Shown here one piece after another: positions 11,508 through 23,297 of a stretch of 64,000 nt of DNA (position 1 is its first letter; each line of letters begins with the position of its first letter). Made by a program: the position numbers and the translations under genes. Origin of the DNA: Xylogone sp. PMI_703 (lineage: Eukaryota > Ascomycota > Leotiomycetes); assembly GCA_021399445.1 (NCBI GenBank), contig JAJTUQ010000009.1:389501-453500 (forward strand). The letters run 5' to 3'. The notes below the pieces were generated by a model. The model was given only the letters and a program-made list of their open reading frames with translations, searched no databases and was not told the origin of the DNA.

Positions 11508-13098
11508 TTAAAGACGAGCCCGGCTACTGCCTTTCTCTTCCACGCCAAATACCTTATCAAGCTCTTTCTTCGACTAGTTGAAGTCAGCAGAGCTACTTTG
11601 CCTAGAGTTAGCACGTAACTTACAGCGTCGACGAAGTTATACGCATATAACCAGTCAAGACCGCCTCCTGCTTTCCAAGCTTCATATTTCGGATGGTCGA
11701 CATCCATTCTCTCGGCCATCTTTCGATCACGCTCACGTTGCTCGGGTCCATCCTTCAGGGATTTGTAGATGCCGGTCGTCAGCGCCGCGACTTGAATATT
11801 TTCTGCTCGAGGCTTTCGTATCCTCTGATACGCAGACAGAACGAGAGGGATATCTTCTGCGGACCTCGCATAACGTATGCACTCTGCTAGAACACCTGCA
11901 TCTTCCACGGCGGATGCAGCGCCCTAGCAAGAGGGTCAGCCACAACACACATGGGCAGGAGGTGGGATACATACCATTCCTAGATGAGGAACCATAGCGT
12001 GTGCTGCGTCGCCCAGTACCGCGACTTTTCCACTAGGGCTGACCCACGAGTCGAGCTTAGGCAGGTAAGCCAGCTTCCACAGGAAGCAATCCTCTGGCTC
12101 TACCATCTCCATCAACCTCCTCACCCTTAACTCAAACATCTCTACGCTCTCTCTCATGGCATGGATATCTCCTCGTCGATATGAACTGCTAGAATTGTTG
12201 GCCAAGACATCTAGCGAATCGGAAATGTCGTCATTGTCTGTGGGATAAACGGTCAGCGTCACAGCATAATGCTCTCCAGAGTTGCTCGACCCCGCGATCA
12301 TGTTGCAGCCAGGTCCGTACCAGCTCTGCAGCTGGTTGTTCTTCATGAGCGGTGCCGTCACGTGGCTGCTCTCCATGACCCTGCTGGGCAGTTTGAACTG
12401 GTATGCCACAGCTTCGGATATCGGTTCTACATCGTTTGCTCCCAGTATGGCCGCTCGGACCGTGGACTTGATACCTTTGTCGTGTAGGTGATTAGATTGA
12501 GTGACCTCATCAACTGCAACGTGTTTTGGATTTACTCACCGTCTGCTCCGATGATCAAGTCTCCGTGAATATGCTCACCACTTGCCAATGTCAGGCTAGG
12601 AGCAGCCACATCAAGATGGACAATGCGACTGGAAAAGCGTACTTCTACTCCGGCCTTAATCGCCTCAGAGTAAAGTATTCGCTGGTAGTTCTCGCGAGTG
12701 AGGGCTGTGGCGCTTCGCAATCATTAATCCACTTCCTCTCAAAAACCACTTTACCACACCTAGGGTGCACGGAAATCAACCTACGGATAACCAACCCGCA
12801 ACTCCATAGCTGTGTAACTGACCGACTCCAAAACTTTCCCATCTGCATACCGAAAGGTCGTATGTGACACAGGAGCATTGTCGCCAGCCAGGATATTCTT
12901 CCAGACCCCAAAATTGTCAAGGACTCGAGCGGCACTGGGTGGAATGAGGAGGCTTCCACCCATGGTCTGGAGGGTAGGAGTGCTTTCGAGGACGACCACC
13001 GCATGGCCCTGGCGCCGGAGACCGATCGCTGTAGCTAGACCTGCGATGCCGCCTCCCACAACAATGGCGCGGAAAGAGGGATGTTTGGATGTCTCCAT
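11508..13098 (-). CDS. FAD-dependent monooxygenase, salicylate hydroxylase-like
   Basis: Minus-strand exons 13098-12785, 12712-12540, 12474-11975, 11923-11624 and 11573-11508 join in frame to 450 aa, normal for group A flavoprotein monooxygenases. All three FAD motifs are present: the GxGxxG region AIVVGGGIAGLATAIGLRRQ, the DG motif GDLIIGADG (completed across the second intron to IKSTVR), and the GD motif VAVLGDAAHAMVPHLGMG. The last intron removes a false C-terminal extension and gives the tail YNFVDA/SKKELDKVFGVEE. Group members hydroxylate or oxidatively decarboxylate salicylate and related phenolic acids with NAD(P)H and O2. The exact substrate is not readable. Its neighbours include a 2,3-dihydroxybenzoate-decarboxylase-like gene and a regulator gene. 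Confidence 0.88.
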
Positions 13099-14108
13099 CG
13101 CTATATAACAGAGGGACGTGAAGTGTGACTAGGTAGCTACAGGATAGCAATGCGCTGTTGTCGAAAAATTGTCCGCCAGCCGTCAGCCGTACAGTAAGCA
13201 AAGAGGCACACGACCGGTGATCTTGGTATTTGACAGATAAATATGGAGGAGTCGGACCTCGGCTCCACCTCTACGTTACATCGAAATTTACGGTTGACCC
13301 AAGCACTCACACGCGACTTTCATATTGGATTCTGCATCAGACGCTACTCTTCCTCTGTATGATCCCTGGCTATCATCATCCTTTCTCTCTATTTCTTACT
13401 CTCGTAAGTATTCTCGAGGCTTATCACAGGTGCATTGCATCCTTCGCACGTGGGCCAAGCGAACGTATTGCGCCTACCAAGGAGCTGCCGAACTCGTTTT
13501 CATCCACCGAAACGCTTTGGAAGGAGATGAAACACGTTCACAATCTGCAGGCTCTAGAAGGGATAACTGTCGGAGCCTTACGAAGGGGCCACGCCAAAGT
13601 CATGACTGAGACTGAGGCTGAGGCTGAGCAGCAGTTGGATGTTGGTGTGTCTCCGCATTAGTGTGACTTGCCCCGGATCAAGAATTGTAAGGTTTGGATG
13701 AAAAACCAGCCGCCTCGTGAAAAACAATATGGGAGCCCAGGGAAGTAGCCATAAGGAATAAAAGCGCGTGTCTTTTATGTCCTTTCATTGATATAGGCAT
13801 ACCCTATACCTCCAACGAACCCATTCCATCCGAAGAAGAGAGGCTAATGACGCAAATCTTTCCACCATCCGCATGTTCTACCGTGGCAACTCGCCCATAC
13901 ATCACACAGTTTCCCCTGCATTAGCGGCGTGGCTCAGGGAAAGCAACAGGAACCCCGTTGCTAGAAGGCCGAACATAGGCATGCCTGACCAGCATCTATA
14001 AATTAGAGAACACCTATGAATCCGCGAACGGCTCCAACTTTTGCTACTGTTATTCTGCGATAGAAGTAAAGCAATGCATTGTTAAGCTTTATAATATTTT
14101 AACACAAT
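13099..14108. other. divergent intergenic region
   Basis: About 1 kb between the monooxygenase (minus) and the SesB-ankyrin gene (plus). A TATATAA lies directly next to the monooxygenase ATG. Open frames at 13230-13661 show no recognisable domain and are not called. Confidence 0.5.
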
Positions 14109-17100
14109 ATGGAAACCGGTCAGATTAGCGATCGCCACGAGAGGCCGTCCATAAACCCAGCTCCATCCACACTCAGACAAATGTTCGTGAGGAAGCTTGG
14201 TATTACGACACTCTATGATGGAGCAGGACGAGACGAGAGAGATACAATATTTGAGTAAATCACTGCCATAATAAGTCTGTTCTTTTTCTTTTATTAACAG
14301 ATTTGACGCGTAGTATTATCTTTGTTCACGGACTCGGTGGAGACCCAAAGACAACGTGGTCCAGCTCCAAGCCGCCAGATCCCACCGCGTATCAACAGAC
14401 GCTTTCACCTGATAGCAAGCGAAGTCACCGGGGCTGGCTCAGGTCAAAATCACATCGACGAGGATCGGCCACAAATGCAGAAGGTAGCACAATACAAAAA
14501 CACGAGGTATTCTGGCCAGCCGACTTTCTTCCAGCCGACTTTCCAGGAGCTCGTATTCTCACCTGGGGATATGACTCCAGGGTGACCAACTTCTTTTCGG
14601 GCGCAGTGGACCAAGGCAACTATCACACTCATGCGACAAGTTTACTCTATGATGTCAAAGATGCTAGAGCAGTCATTGCTGTAAGCTGCTAGCACCAAAC
14701 CCACAACAATGAATTTACTAACGCGCACATAGCGAAAGAGACCAATCATCTGGATTACTCATAGCTTGGGAGGTATCCTCGTGAAAGAGGTTGGCATTCC
14801 AAAACACCACAAACATACATGGTAGCTTACTTAACAGGCTCTCCTCAACGCTCAATTGGGGCAGGGAGATAAATCTGGTGTAGTAAAGGATATATGTGAA
14901 TCCACTAAGGCAGTTTTCTTTCTTGGGACCCCGCATCTCGGAAGCTCTATGGCAGACAGAGGTATTGTTGCTGAGAAATTCCTGAAGGCAGTCGGATTTG
15001 ATACGAATCCTGCAATCTTAAACGAGCTTCGCAAGCTGAGCCCAGGCTTAACGACGCTCAATGATAATTTTATCATCCTCAGCAGGGACCAAGCTATTTC
15101 TATCAAAACGTTTCGAGAGACGCAAGGGTGGGCAGGTGCACGTGGCCTGAATGGCAAGGTAACGGGATACGAATATCTCTATTTGCCCCGTGAAATAGAT
15201 ATACACTGACAAGTATATAGATCGTAGAGGATCACTCTTCTGCTGTTCCTGGGGAGCGGCAAAGAGAGCTTCCAGGAAATCACAGAGATATGTGTAAATT
15301 TTCGAGCAAATACGATGTCGGTTATGGTCGCATTAAAGCAGAGCTGCTTGAAGTTTATAACGAGATTAAGGATCTAGCGGGCTCCAGCTCGTCCGCACAA
15401 CCAGGAAGTTTGTCCACATTTTCGTTGTAGTAAATTATTATCCTTTCCAAGAATAACCACAAAATCTACATGGTCCTTGGCAAAAAAGTTCTATCGCGGT
15501 TTGACCTTGGTTTATTTCCATTTCTTATCGCGAGCCTGAATATTCCGTTTTGTATTTCATCCAGAAGCTTTTGTAAATGAAATCCTGATTCCTTCCAAAA
15601 TTTACCAATTCAGTTATTTAAAAGTCCGGTATCTGACGGTCTACAGGACTTGATTCGGATTCTCTGCGCGAACCACAGGCGGTGACTAGGCAACTTTATC
15701 GTCTCGATTTTGTAGATCATGAGGATGAAGATCTTAGCAAAGCAATCGAGAGAGGAAGCGAATCAGCGGTCCGCGAGCTGTTGGAGAAAGGGGCTAAGAT
15801 TGAAGAGGGAAGTTGGTGGGCCAAATCAGATCTCAGTCAAGCTATTAGCAGTGGTAAGGTTGAAATTGTTGAGTTACTACTGGATTACGGAGCGAATATC
15901 GAGAATGTACGCAATGTACACGACGAGACACCGCTAATAGAAGCAGTGAAATTAAAATCTCATGCAATAGTGCAATTACTGCTTCAAAGGGGGGCTAATC
16001 CCGAGTCAACGGATAGTGAAGGATATCCATCATTACACATCGCTTGTGGATGCGGTGATGTGGAGATGGTAGAATTACTAATTCGGGATCGATTTAATAT
16101 CGAGAAGAAGTCTTCTTACAACGAAGAGACACCGCTACTTGTGGCTGCAAGATCTGGACAATGCAGCGTAGTTGATTTTCTGGTGCAACGAGAAGCAGTG
16201 ATCGAGGCGACCAACTCCAAAGGGATGACACCATTGCACCTCGCATCTGAATTTGGCCACGCGGACGTTGTCAGTTTCTTGATCTCGAAAGGGACTGCTG
16301 TTAATGTTTCTCATTCTAATAGTTGCGTAACACCGTTGCATCTAGCCTCAGAAAATGGTCATGATACGGTGGTGAAAATTCTGATAGAGGCTGGTGCTGA
16401 TACAACAGTAACAACCTGGCCCTATTTTGAAGCCAGAACACCACTGCACCTCGCTGCTCAGAACGGCCATTACGAGGTAGTGGAACGACTCTGTACTGGG
16501 CCCAGTATTGAAATGAGAGAAAAGTGCAACGGCAATACAGCTCTTCTTCTTGCCGCTCTCGGGGGGCATACTCGTACAGCGAAAGTCCTATTGGAGAAAA
16601 AAGCCAATGCCGATGTTAGAAACGACAAGGGGTTGACAGCGCTCAATTTGGCACTTGAAAGAGGTTATGGAGAACTTGCTTTGTTACTTATAAGTGAAGG
16701 TGCAAGCACAGAGTGGCCAATTATACAGTTGGCAGCAGATCATGGACAGACCTCGGTGGTGCAGAAACTCTTGGAACTCGGTACTGCAGTTCAAGACGTA
16801 GAGCAATACGGACTAGTATTGACCACTGCTGCTTCAGCCGGTCATATGGCAATTGTCACTCTGATACTTTCATATAAAGCTATACTGGACTGGCAAGATA
16901 GCCATGGAAACACAGCCTTGCATTGTGCGTCAATTTACGGCCATACAAATACCGTCCGTCTTCTCTTAAACAATGGAGCTAATATCGAGGTCAATAACAA
17001 TGGGGGGCAGACTCCACTTCACCTGGCGGCATCACGTGGACACGAATCTATTGTGGAACTTCTTATTAATAAAGGGGCTGACTGTACTGCTACCGATGGA

Positions 17101-18255
17101 AAGGGCTTTACACCTCTTCATTTCGCAGCTGAATTTGGCCACGATAATATCATATCTGTGTTGATTAATGCAGGTTCAGTAATCGACGCTATAAATCCAG
17201 GAGGAGTAACTCCTCTTGGTTCTGCCTGTAGATCTGGCAAAAAATTAACAGCCAAAGCCTTGCTTGCAAATGGAGCTAAAGTTGCGGGACCAGGAATCAG
17301 ATCGCCTCTAATAGGTGCTGTAGTCGGAGAGCACTTAGAGATCATTGATATATTACAGGATCATCGAAATGTTGGAGAGTCGACATCTGAAGTGGAAGCA
17401 TTGGTTACTGCAGCGAGCTACGGTTACGCATCAGTGATCAAAAAATTAATGCTCTGGGGAGGAATAGACGTCAATGCTACCTATCGTACGGGTAAGGGTC
17501 CTGCTTTATACTATGCAGCAGCTGGTGGACACAATTCGGCGATACGAGCACTCTTAGAAGAGGGTGCAGGTGTTCATAGATGCTCCGATGTTGGTTATTT
17601 GCCAATTTATGCAGCGGCCTTAAATGGTCACACGTCAGCTATAAGGAGCTTGTTGGATGCAGGAAGCAATATCGAATGTCTGCAGAGTATTTTTAACGAG
17701 AACCTTTTGAGTCTTCAGCGGTCAGATCAAGATGGTTTAGTACGCTTGTTCGTTCAGTTTGCAAGGGCTACAAAACAATTTTACGATATTGTAAAGGAGG
17801 GCGACATAGCAAAGATTCGCGAGCAAGTCACAAATACATCAGTGGTCAATATGAGAGATGGGCTCGGCAACACAGCTTTACACATGGCTATTCAATATAA
17901 TTGCATAGGAGCCATTCCAATATTGTGTGATGCCGGTGTAAATATCGACGCCATAAACTTTTTTGGACAAACAGCATTACTTGAAGCGGTTACAAGACGT
18001 AATCTCGAGGCTCAACGACTCTTACTACAACATGGAGCTAATGTGCATTTACTGTACTTCTACGGGTTTACGGCACTCCACGCCGCAGTTATGACCGAAC
18101 AAGAAGCTTCTGTAAAGCTTCTAGTTGAGACAGGTATTGATATTAACATCAGGGATAATATGCATCAAAAAAATGCACTTCAGTATGCAGAAGAACGCGG
18201 TTTTGAGGCAGTTCTTCCACTCCTCAGGAAACATCTTGAGGGACACGACAAATAA
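14109..18255 (+). CDS. SesB-like alpha/beta hydrolase joined to a long ankyrin-repeat array
   Basis: The hydrolase part reads from exons 14301-14680, 14733-14789, 14838-15158 and 15221-15407. It shows SIIFVHGLGGDPKTTW, the nucleophile elbow WITHSLGGILVKE, FFLGTPHLGSS and the catalytic-His block NHRDMCKF. These are hallmarks of the fungal SesB/DUF676-type serine hydrolase used as the N-terminal domain of NOD-like proteins. An intron 15408-15646 would join it to exon 15647-18255, which encodes over 20 ankyrin repeats (GxTPLHLAxxxGH...LLLxxGA). Without that intron the hydrolase stops at TAG 15428-15430, so two genes remain possible. The first exon is uncertain: the ATG at 14109 opens LRQMFVRKLGITTLYD, typical of the family, but its GTAAAT donor is one base out of phase with exon 2. 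The NACHT or NB-ARC domain usually found between these parts is absent. The likely role is non-self recognition or cell-death signalling. Confidence 0.72.
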
Positions 18256-19478
18256 CGGAGCCGGATTCCAAGCTAATTGGGTATAAAAAAGTTCAAAAGC
18301 AACAGCTATTGAAAGGAAAATAGTGTCTTCTCAACGAGGCCAGAATACGGTATCTTTGATGGGATCTCCATTTCGGCATAAACAGGCATTGATACTAAAT
18401 GGAGGAAAAGAGTCTGCCGAGTGTGGAGCTGGTGGAAGGTCCGTACAATCTGATTCTAATCCCAATGTCTCTCTAGCTACTCTCTCATATAATGCTCCAT
18501 GCTTTCAAAGTCAATATAAAGGCCTTAAATACAAAATCTGTATAACAGTCCGTGATAAAATATGGTAATATTGGTTAGACTAGGCAATAAGGGACTTAAT
18601 GAGATTATTTGTGGTAGAATGTTTGGGAAGTTATTGTATTGGAAATTGGTTATTGACAAGCATTACCTATCTCTCATCTTGAGGCTAGCAATTTAGAGGA
18701 GGCTAAACAGAGGCTGCAGTTTGGTTATCCATTACGATGTACAATATACATGATATGAAGTATCTATGGCTTTTATGTTTATGATAATACTAAAATTTCG
18801 GTATACTTCCACAGTGAATATTGGCAGCTTCCAAGCATGGGGAGGGTGTGGTGGTTCAGATGGTTGTCAAACAAGCACAAAAGGTTTGGTAGCGAATCTG
18901 GGGAAGGCTCTGGGGTGGAGTGAAAAGTGCTTTAGTACTGAGCTAGTCCGCAATGGCAACCTTGTAACATAACCACGGTGATGACTATATCGCCGGATAG
19001 GACAAGACGTGTGCTCAGCACATATTTACACCTTTTGTATTATTCGCTGTATTTGCCAAGTGGCTGCCTATGCAACACTATTTTTAAGCATCGTCATGCT
19101 TTCCCATTCATCGCAGTGTTTATCATTTCGTGTAACATGTCTGGCAAGGAATAGTCACCTCAGCCTCACAGCACCAAACAACAAATCAAACGAGAGGTTC
19201 GATTCAGCTCGTACAGTGTTACGCTGTGTGCTGTGGGATGCGAGAACCCAGCTGATCTGATGTGAGAATTGCGGCAAATGTGCTATGTCACGCGGGCTCC
19301 TGCCCAAACCGCTGAAAGTGCATCGTAGAATTTCTCCATGCTTTGGAGAGATTTCATATATTTCCTCTATTTTGCGATTAACCATTGTGTGAAGAGTTTC
19401 ACATCCATAACAAGTAATTCCTTTCTTTCACACTTGAAGAGGAATAACACTCCTCAAAACCTCAGCCTCGAATTCAAA
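18256..19478. other. intergenic, no gene supported
   Basis: More than 1.2 kb between the ankyrin gene and the phosphatase gene. Several frames of 60-80 codons occur on both strands, but none shows a domain or a plausible start context. Confidence 0.55.
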
Positions 19479-20226
19479 ATGGTAAGTTCTGCCTCATCTT
19501 TTCATCATCCCCCTCTTATTGCCACTTCTCCCGCTCTGCCTTCTGAAGTCCCAAGCTAGCGTCTAAAACAGGCACCGATAATCTACCTCATCCGCCACGG
19601 CGAAAAGCCGCCCAAGCTCACGGACGAGAAGGATGCCGACGGTCTCTCGGCCCAGGGAATGGAACGCGCCCAAGGATTGAGGAAGGTGTTTGGAAAGGAT
19701 AGCGGATTCGATATTCAATATATCATTGCGGAGAAACCTAAGGAGGGTAAGTCTTCATTCTCCTCTTCTGCTTTCACTCCTCCTTGTCCTCGTTTTCCGG
19801 TCACTCCCCTTCTCACTCCCATCAGTAACTTTACCCTAATTTTTCCTTCCTTATCTTCATCTCTATTCACACTCTACCAGAAATTGACAATTCCCCCTTC
19901 ACACAGATGGCTCCCGCGATCGTCCTTATGAAACCATCCTCCCTCTCTCCCAAGATCTCGGACTGACACCCAACATATCCATCTCTCGCAACAACGCCGG
20001 CGATGCGGCCAAAGCGGCCAAAGCTTACGAGGGACCGGGAAACGTTCTTGTTTGTTGGGAACATGGTGTCCTAGCTAAGATTGTAGAACACCTTGATGTA
20101 AAGGAAAAGGCTGTCTATCCTGATAATAGGTTCGATATCGTGTGGGAGGTGAGGAAACCTTATCATAAGTTGATTTGGGCGGGGAGTGAGGGTGTGCCAG
20201 GGCTTGATGATGGCAGAATGGTATGA
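19479..20226 (+). CDS. small histidine phosphatase (phosphoglycerate-mutase-like) family protein
   Basis: Exons 19479-19481, 19572-19746 and 19907-20226 give 165 aa. The first exon consists only of the ATG, followed directly by a GTAAGT donor. Exon 2 opens APIIYLIRHGEKPPK, with the RHGE phosphohistidine motif at about residues 8-11. A second His occurs in LVCWEHGVLAKI, corresponding to the second catalytic His of the branch-2-like small phosphatases. The second join (KPKE/DGSRDRPYET) keeps the frame. The protein is probably cytosolic, since there is no signal sequence. The natural substrate of this short fungal group is not known to me. It converges on the beta-helix gene with 573 bp between them. 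Confidence 0.83.
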
Positions 20227-20799
20227 ATAGAAAGGGACAACGGAGGTGTGAGTCCCGTTTTTATTGGTGGTGGTGGGAATTGGGTTGATATTGTGAGAAG
20301 GGATTGGGATATGGATGCTGATGCGGTCTTAATTCGAGATTCAGGGATATTTTATATTGGTTTGCTAAATTGCTAACATTATTCGTATTCTTGTGTACAC
20401 ATTTCAGGCGTCTATAATAAGATATATAATAACGGCAATTAATCAAAGTCTCAGTAGGAGATCCTTGATACGGCTAAACTATATGGAGTTTTGATCGCTG
20501 TTATCTAACCCGATTAATACTGGATCCTAGCTAGCTCAACACTCTCACAGCTGAGATTCTCGTGTTGTCAGAACCCAGATATAAGCAGCCAGTTCAACTG
20601 GAGTTCTCCTTTTGTTCTGACATATGAATATTCGTAATACCACTGGCTATTCTGATCCAAGTCCTTGGATTGAAATTGAGAAGTTTATTCAAGCTGAAAA
20701 CAGGGAAAACAAACTTCTGTCACAAGATAGTAGTCTTACCTGAAAACGAACCCTCGGTATTTTGACGGCCAGAATACATGAGGTTGCTTCAACCGGCTG
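20227..20799. other. 3' intergenic region between convergent genes
   Basis: No gene or repeat recognised. Confidence 0.55.
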
Positions 20800-22761
20800 T
20801 TAGACGAAGTGAGTCAAGTTAGTTCTATTAAATGGCTCGGCTCCTGCCGCATTGAGAATTTTGATTGCGGCACTAGGCCATGGTAGTGAACGGTTGAAAT
20901 ATACGTTGTTGTTAAAGTAATCCCCCCACTCGTCCGTGCTTGGGTTGATATTGTTGTCAGTAGTTCCATAATTGTTGATGATGGTCTCGTTTCCCGTGTC
21001 ACTCTCGAAGTTAAGGAACACCCAGTCATCAATAGCATCGACTACGTTACCACTAGCGGTCATATAGCGAGATCCTTCATCAAAATAAATGCCATGCGCG
21101 AGAGAATTAAGGACCACGTTGCCTTCGATGCGAGTTCTATTGTTCATGGACAAGAAATACATGCCACCCTCGTCAGTATGGTTGAACCCGACATGGTACA
21201 TATAATTTTTAGAGAGAAGATTGTCATGTGCTGTCGTAGGTGTCTCGTACACAGGCTGGTAATTGTATGTGCCCAACGCGGCTATTCGTGCTGTGCCACC
21301 TGGATCGTTACTGCCCCAACCAAAGCCAAAACAAATAGCGCTATAAGGTGTATTAATGATTGTGTTGGATGTGATTTCAGAATTGGCGACGTATGTGAAG
21401 AATATACTGGCTGCTGAGGTGAAAATCCTTGCATTATTCTTGAAGGTATTGTGCGTTGCAACGATATATGAGTTCTCCACTGCTGGGACGATCGGGTGGT
21501 GCCCATCTGGACCGATGCCACCGACCTGCAAGGAATTGCCACCGGTTTGTGTGAAGTTCATGCCTGTGATGGTGATGTACTTTGCGCCGAGGCCGATGTC
21601 AGAAATATGGGCGTTGTTATCGTTGCCAACCGAAAGGCCAGCTGCGCCAGTCATACTCACTGATCCACCTACGAATGAGATTCGGTCGGCGGCGCTCACC
21701 TGAACTGCTCCAGGTGTCATGTACCAGTGCGGCCGGAATGCTTCAAACTCACTCCGGTTCCATCTTTCGCCAATGAACGCGCCAGTTTGCTGATCAGGAT
21801 ACCCATACTCAGTCGAAGGGAGATTCCATGTGGTATGGGCAAAGCTAATATTTCTGATCTGGATATCATGAGCGTGAGTGGCATGAGTAAAGCCACTAAC
21901 GGCTAGCACAACTTCTAGATGCGGAAGATAGATTTCAGAGCTATCAGGATGCTTGCCTCCGACAGGTTTGTAATAGAGCTCATTTGTCTCTACATCCAAG
22001 TACCATTCGCCTTCCTCGTCGAGGAAAGAGAGCGAATTTTCAGCAAACAGCCCTAGAACATTGCTTAGCTGGAATGGGTTCGAGCCGAGCATATTGCGAT
22101 ACCACGCAGGCTGTTTCATGACGAGCGTCTTCCCGTCACTTTGCAGAAAATCCACCCCACTATATCGGTCGAAGAAGGTGCCGACGCTCCGTATCTCAAC
22201 GTATTGAACTTTCGAAACAGTCGAGAAGTCAACCGTTCCATCATTTTGAAATGTGTTTGGGGTGTAGACGGAGTCACTCTGGCTCATAGCCACCCGAGCC
22301 CGCGGCATGGACACACCGTCTACATAGAGCGCTCGCGTTTTAGACCCAAATGGAACTTGGGCCACGTAAACACCTGGCATAGCTGATACTATTGACCATC
22401 CTTGGACCCTAGTAGCCCCGGAGAGGATAGCTTCGCCATCAGGAGCCTGCCAAACACATGGACATTGGCTAGATCCGGAATGCAATCCATTGAGACGGAG
22501 GTGGGAAGTCATGGGATAGATTCCAGGAGCGAGGTTAACAATGACTTGTTGGGAATCGCCCCCGTTTGCTATGAGCTCTTTGACACGGGCCTCTGCATCG
22601 AAAACGTTCGCAAAAGGAGTGTCGGGAGAAGATCCATTGGAGAGAAGCCCAAGTGTAGCGTTGGCGTTGGGGTTAACATAGAGATCCACCTGCTTGCATC
22701 CTGAACTCGCAAGGCAGATGCTGGCAATGGCGACCAGAAAGAAGAATTGAAATAAAATCAT
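20800..22761 (-). CDS. secreted right-handed parallel beta-helix protein, possible GH141-like glycoside hydrolase
   Basis: A single exon of 653 aa. Residues 1-18 (MILFQFFFLVAIASICLA) form a signal peptide. The mature part starts with DLYVNPNANATLGL and the PDTPFANVFDAEARVKELIA segment, which in bacterial and fungal beta-helix enzymes opens a pectate-lyase-like fold. Repeated short strands (ITGMNFTQTGGNSLQVGG, HNTFKNNARIF, SEITSNTII, LSKNYMYHVGFNHTDEGGMY, IEGNVVLNS, GIYFDEGSRYMTASGNV) are parallel beta-helix coils. The overall length and the DxGG/FDEGS elements resemble GH141-type alpha-fucosidase/xylanase relatives, but I cannot confirm a family. There are many N-glycosylation sequons. An extracellular role on plant or fungal polysaccharide is likely. 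Confidence 0.72.
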   Translation of the reverse strand: MILFQFFFLVAIASICLASSGCKQVDLYVNPNANATLGLLSNGSSPDTPFANVFDAEARVKELIANGGDSQQVIVNLAPGIYPMTSHLRLNGLHSGSSQCPCVWQAPDGEAILSGATRVQGWSIVSAMPGVYVAQVPFGSKTRALYVDGVSMPRARVAMSQSDSVYTPNTFQNDGTVDFSTVSKVQYVEIRSVGTFFDRYSGVDFLQSDGKTLVMKQPAWYRNMLGSNPFQLSNVLGLFAENSLSFLDEEGEWYLDVETNELYYKPVGGKHPDSSEIYLPHLEVVLAVSGFTHATHAHDIQIRNISFAHTTWNLPSTEYGYPDQQTGAFIGERWNRSEFEAFRPHWYMTPGAVQVSAADRISFVGGSVSMTGAAGLSVGNDNNAHISDIGLGAKYITITGMNFTQTGGNSLQVGGIGPDGHHPIVPAVENSYIVATHNTFKNNARIFTSAASIFFTYVANSEITSNTIINTPYSAICFGFGWGSNDPGGTARIAALGTYNYQPVYETPTTAHDNLLSKNYMYHVGFNHTDEGGMYFLSMNNRTRIEGNVVLNSLAHGIYFDEGSRYMTASGNVVDAIDDWVFLNFESDTGNETIINNYGTTDNNINPSTDEWGDYFNNNVYFNRSLPWPSAAIKILNAAGAEPFNRTNLTHFV

Positions 22762-23050
22762 AGCATGAACTTAGTGAGGTCGTATCAGAAGTTGCTTTCA
22801 CAGATCATCAGACAGAGCAGATTTTATGCTGAGCCAGCTCCGCTGCTATCGCTGCAGTCGCTGACGAGTAGATTCTGGAAGCAAACCACAGAGCCTATTG
22901 CACCAAATGGTGAGAATTTGCGGATATATATACTTAAATTTTAACATTGCGATTTATTAGTGACACTTGATAGACTCCAAAATATATCTGGTGTCGCCGA
23001 GCATTGGCCCGTCTCGTAACATTGAATTGCCATACCCCACGAAAATACGA
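22762..23050. other. promoter side of the beta-helix gene up to the transposon
   Basis: Short non-coding stretch. The transposon target duplication begins at 23051. Confidence 0.5.
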
Positions 23051-23056
23051 AGGCCA

Positions 23057-23088
23057 TATGGCATACCAAGTTGTAGGGATGCGCCAGT
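23057..23088 (+). repeat. left terminal inverted repeat of the transposon
   Basis: 32 bp beginning TATGGCATACC. Identical to the reverse complement of 27397-27428. The preceding six bases AGGCCA are repeated after the right end. Confidence 0.93.
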
Positions 23089-23297
23089 CTAAGCGAAACC
23101 ATCAAACCGACATTTTGAAATTTTGAAATTTTGACGATTTGAGGCTTTGGCAGGCACATAATTGTAAATTTAAGCAACTTTGTATGGCGCCACCACCAAA
23201 TTCTGGTTGTAAAATAAATCGCAGTTCTATAGCTATCAAACGACTAAAATAATTCGATGCATTGGCCTGAAAATGGGCGCTTTTCTACCGATCCCCA

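Noticed and set aside
13230..13661. 143-codon open frame on the plus strand
   Set aside because: No domain, mixed composition, overlaps another frame and lies in the promoter zone of two genes; not called.
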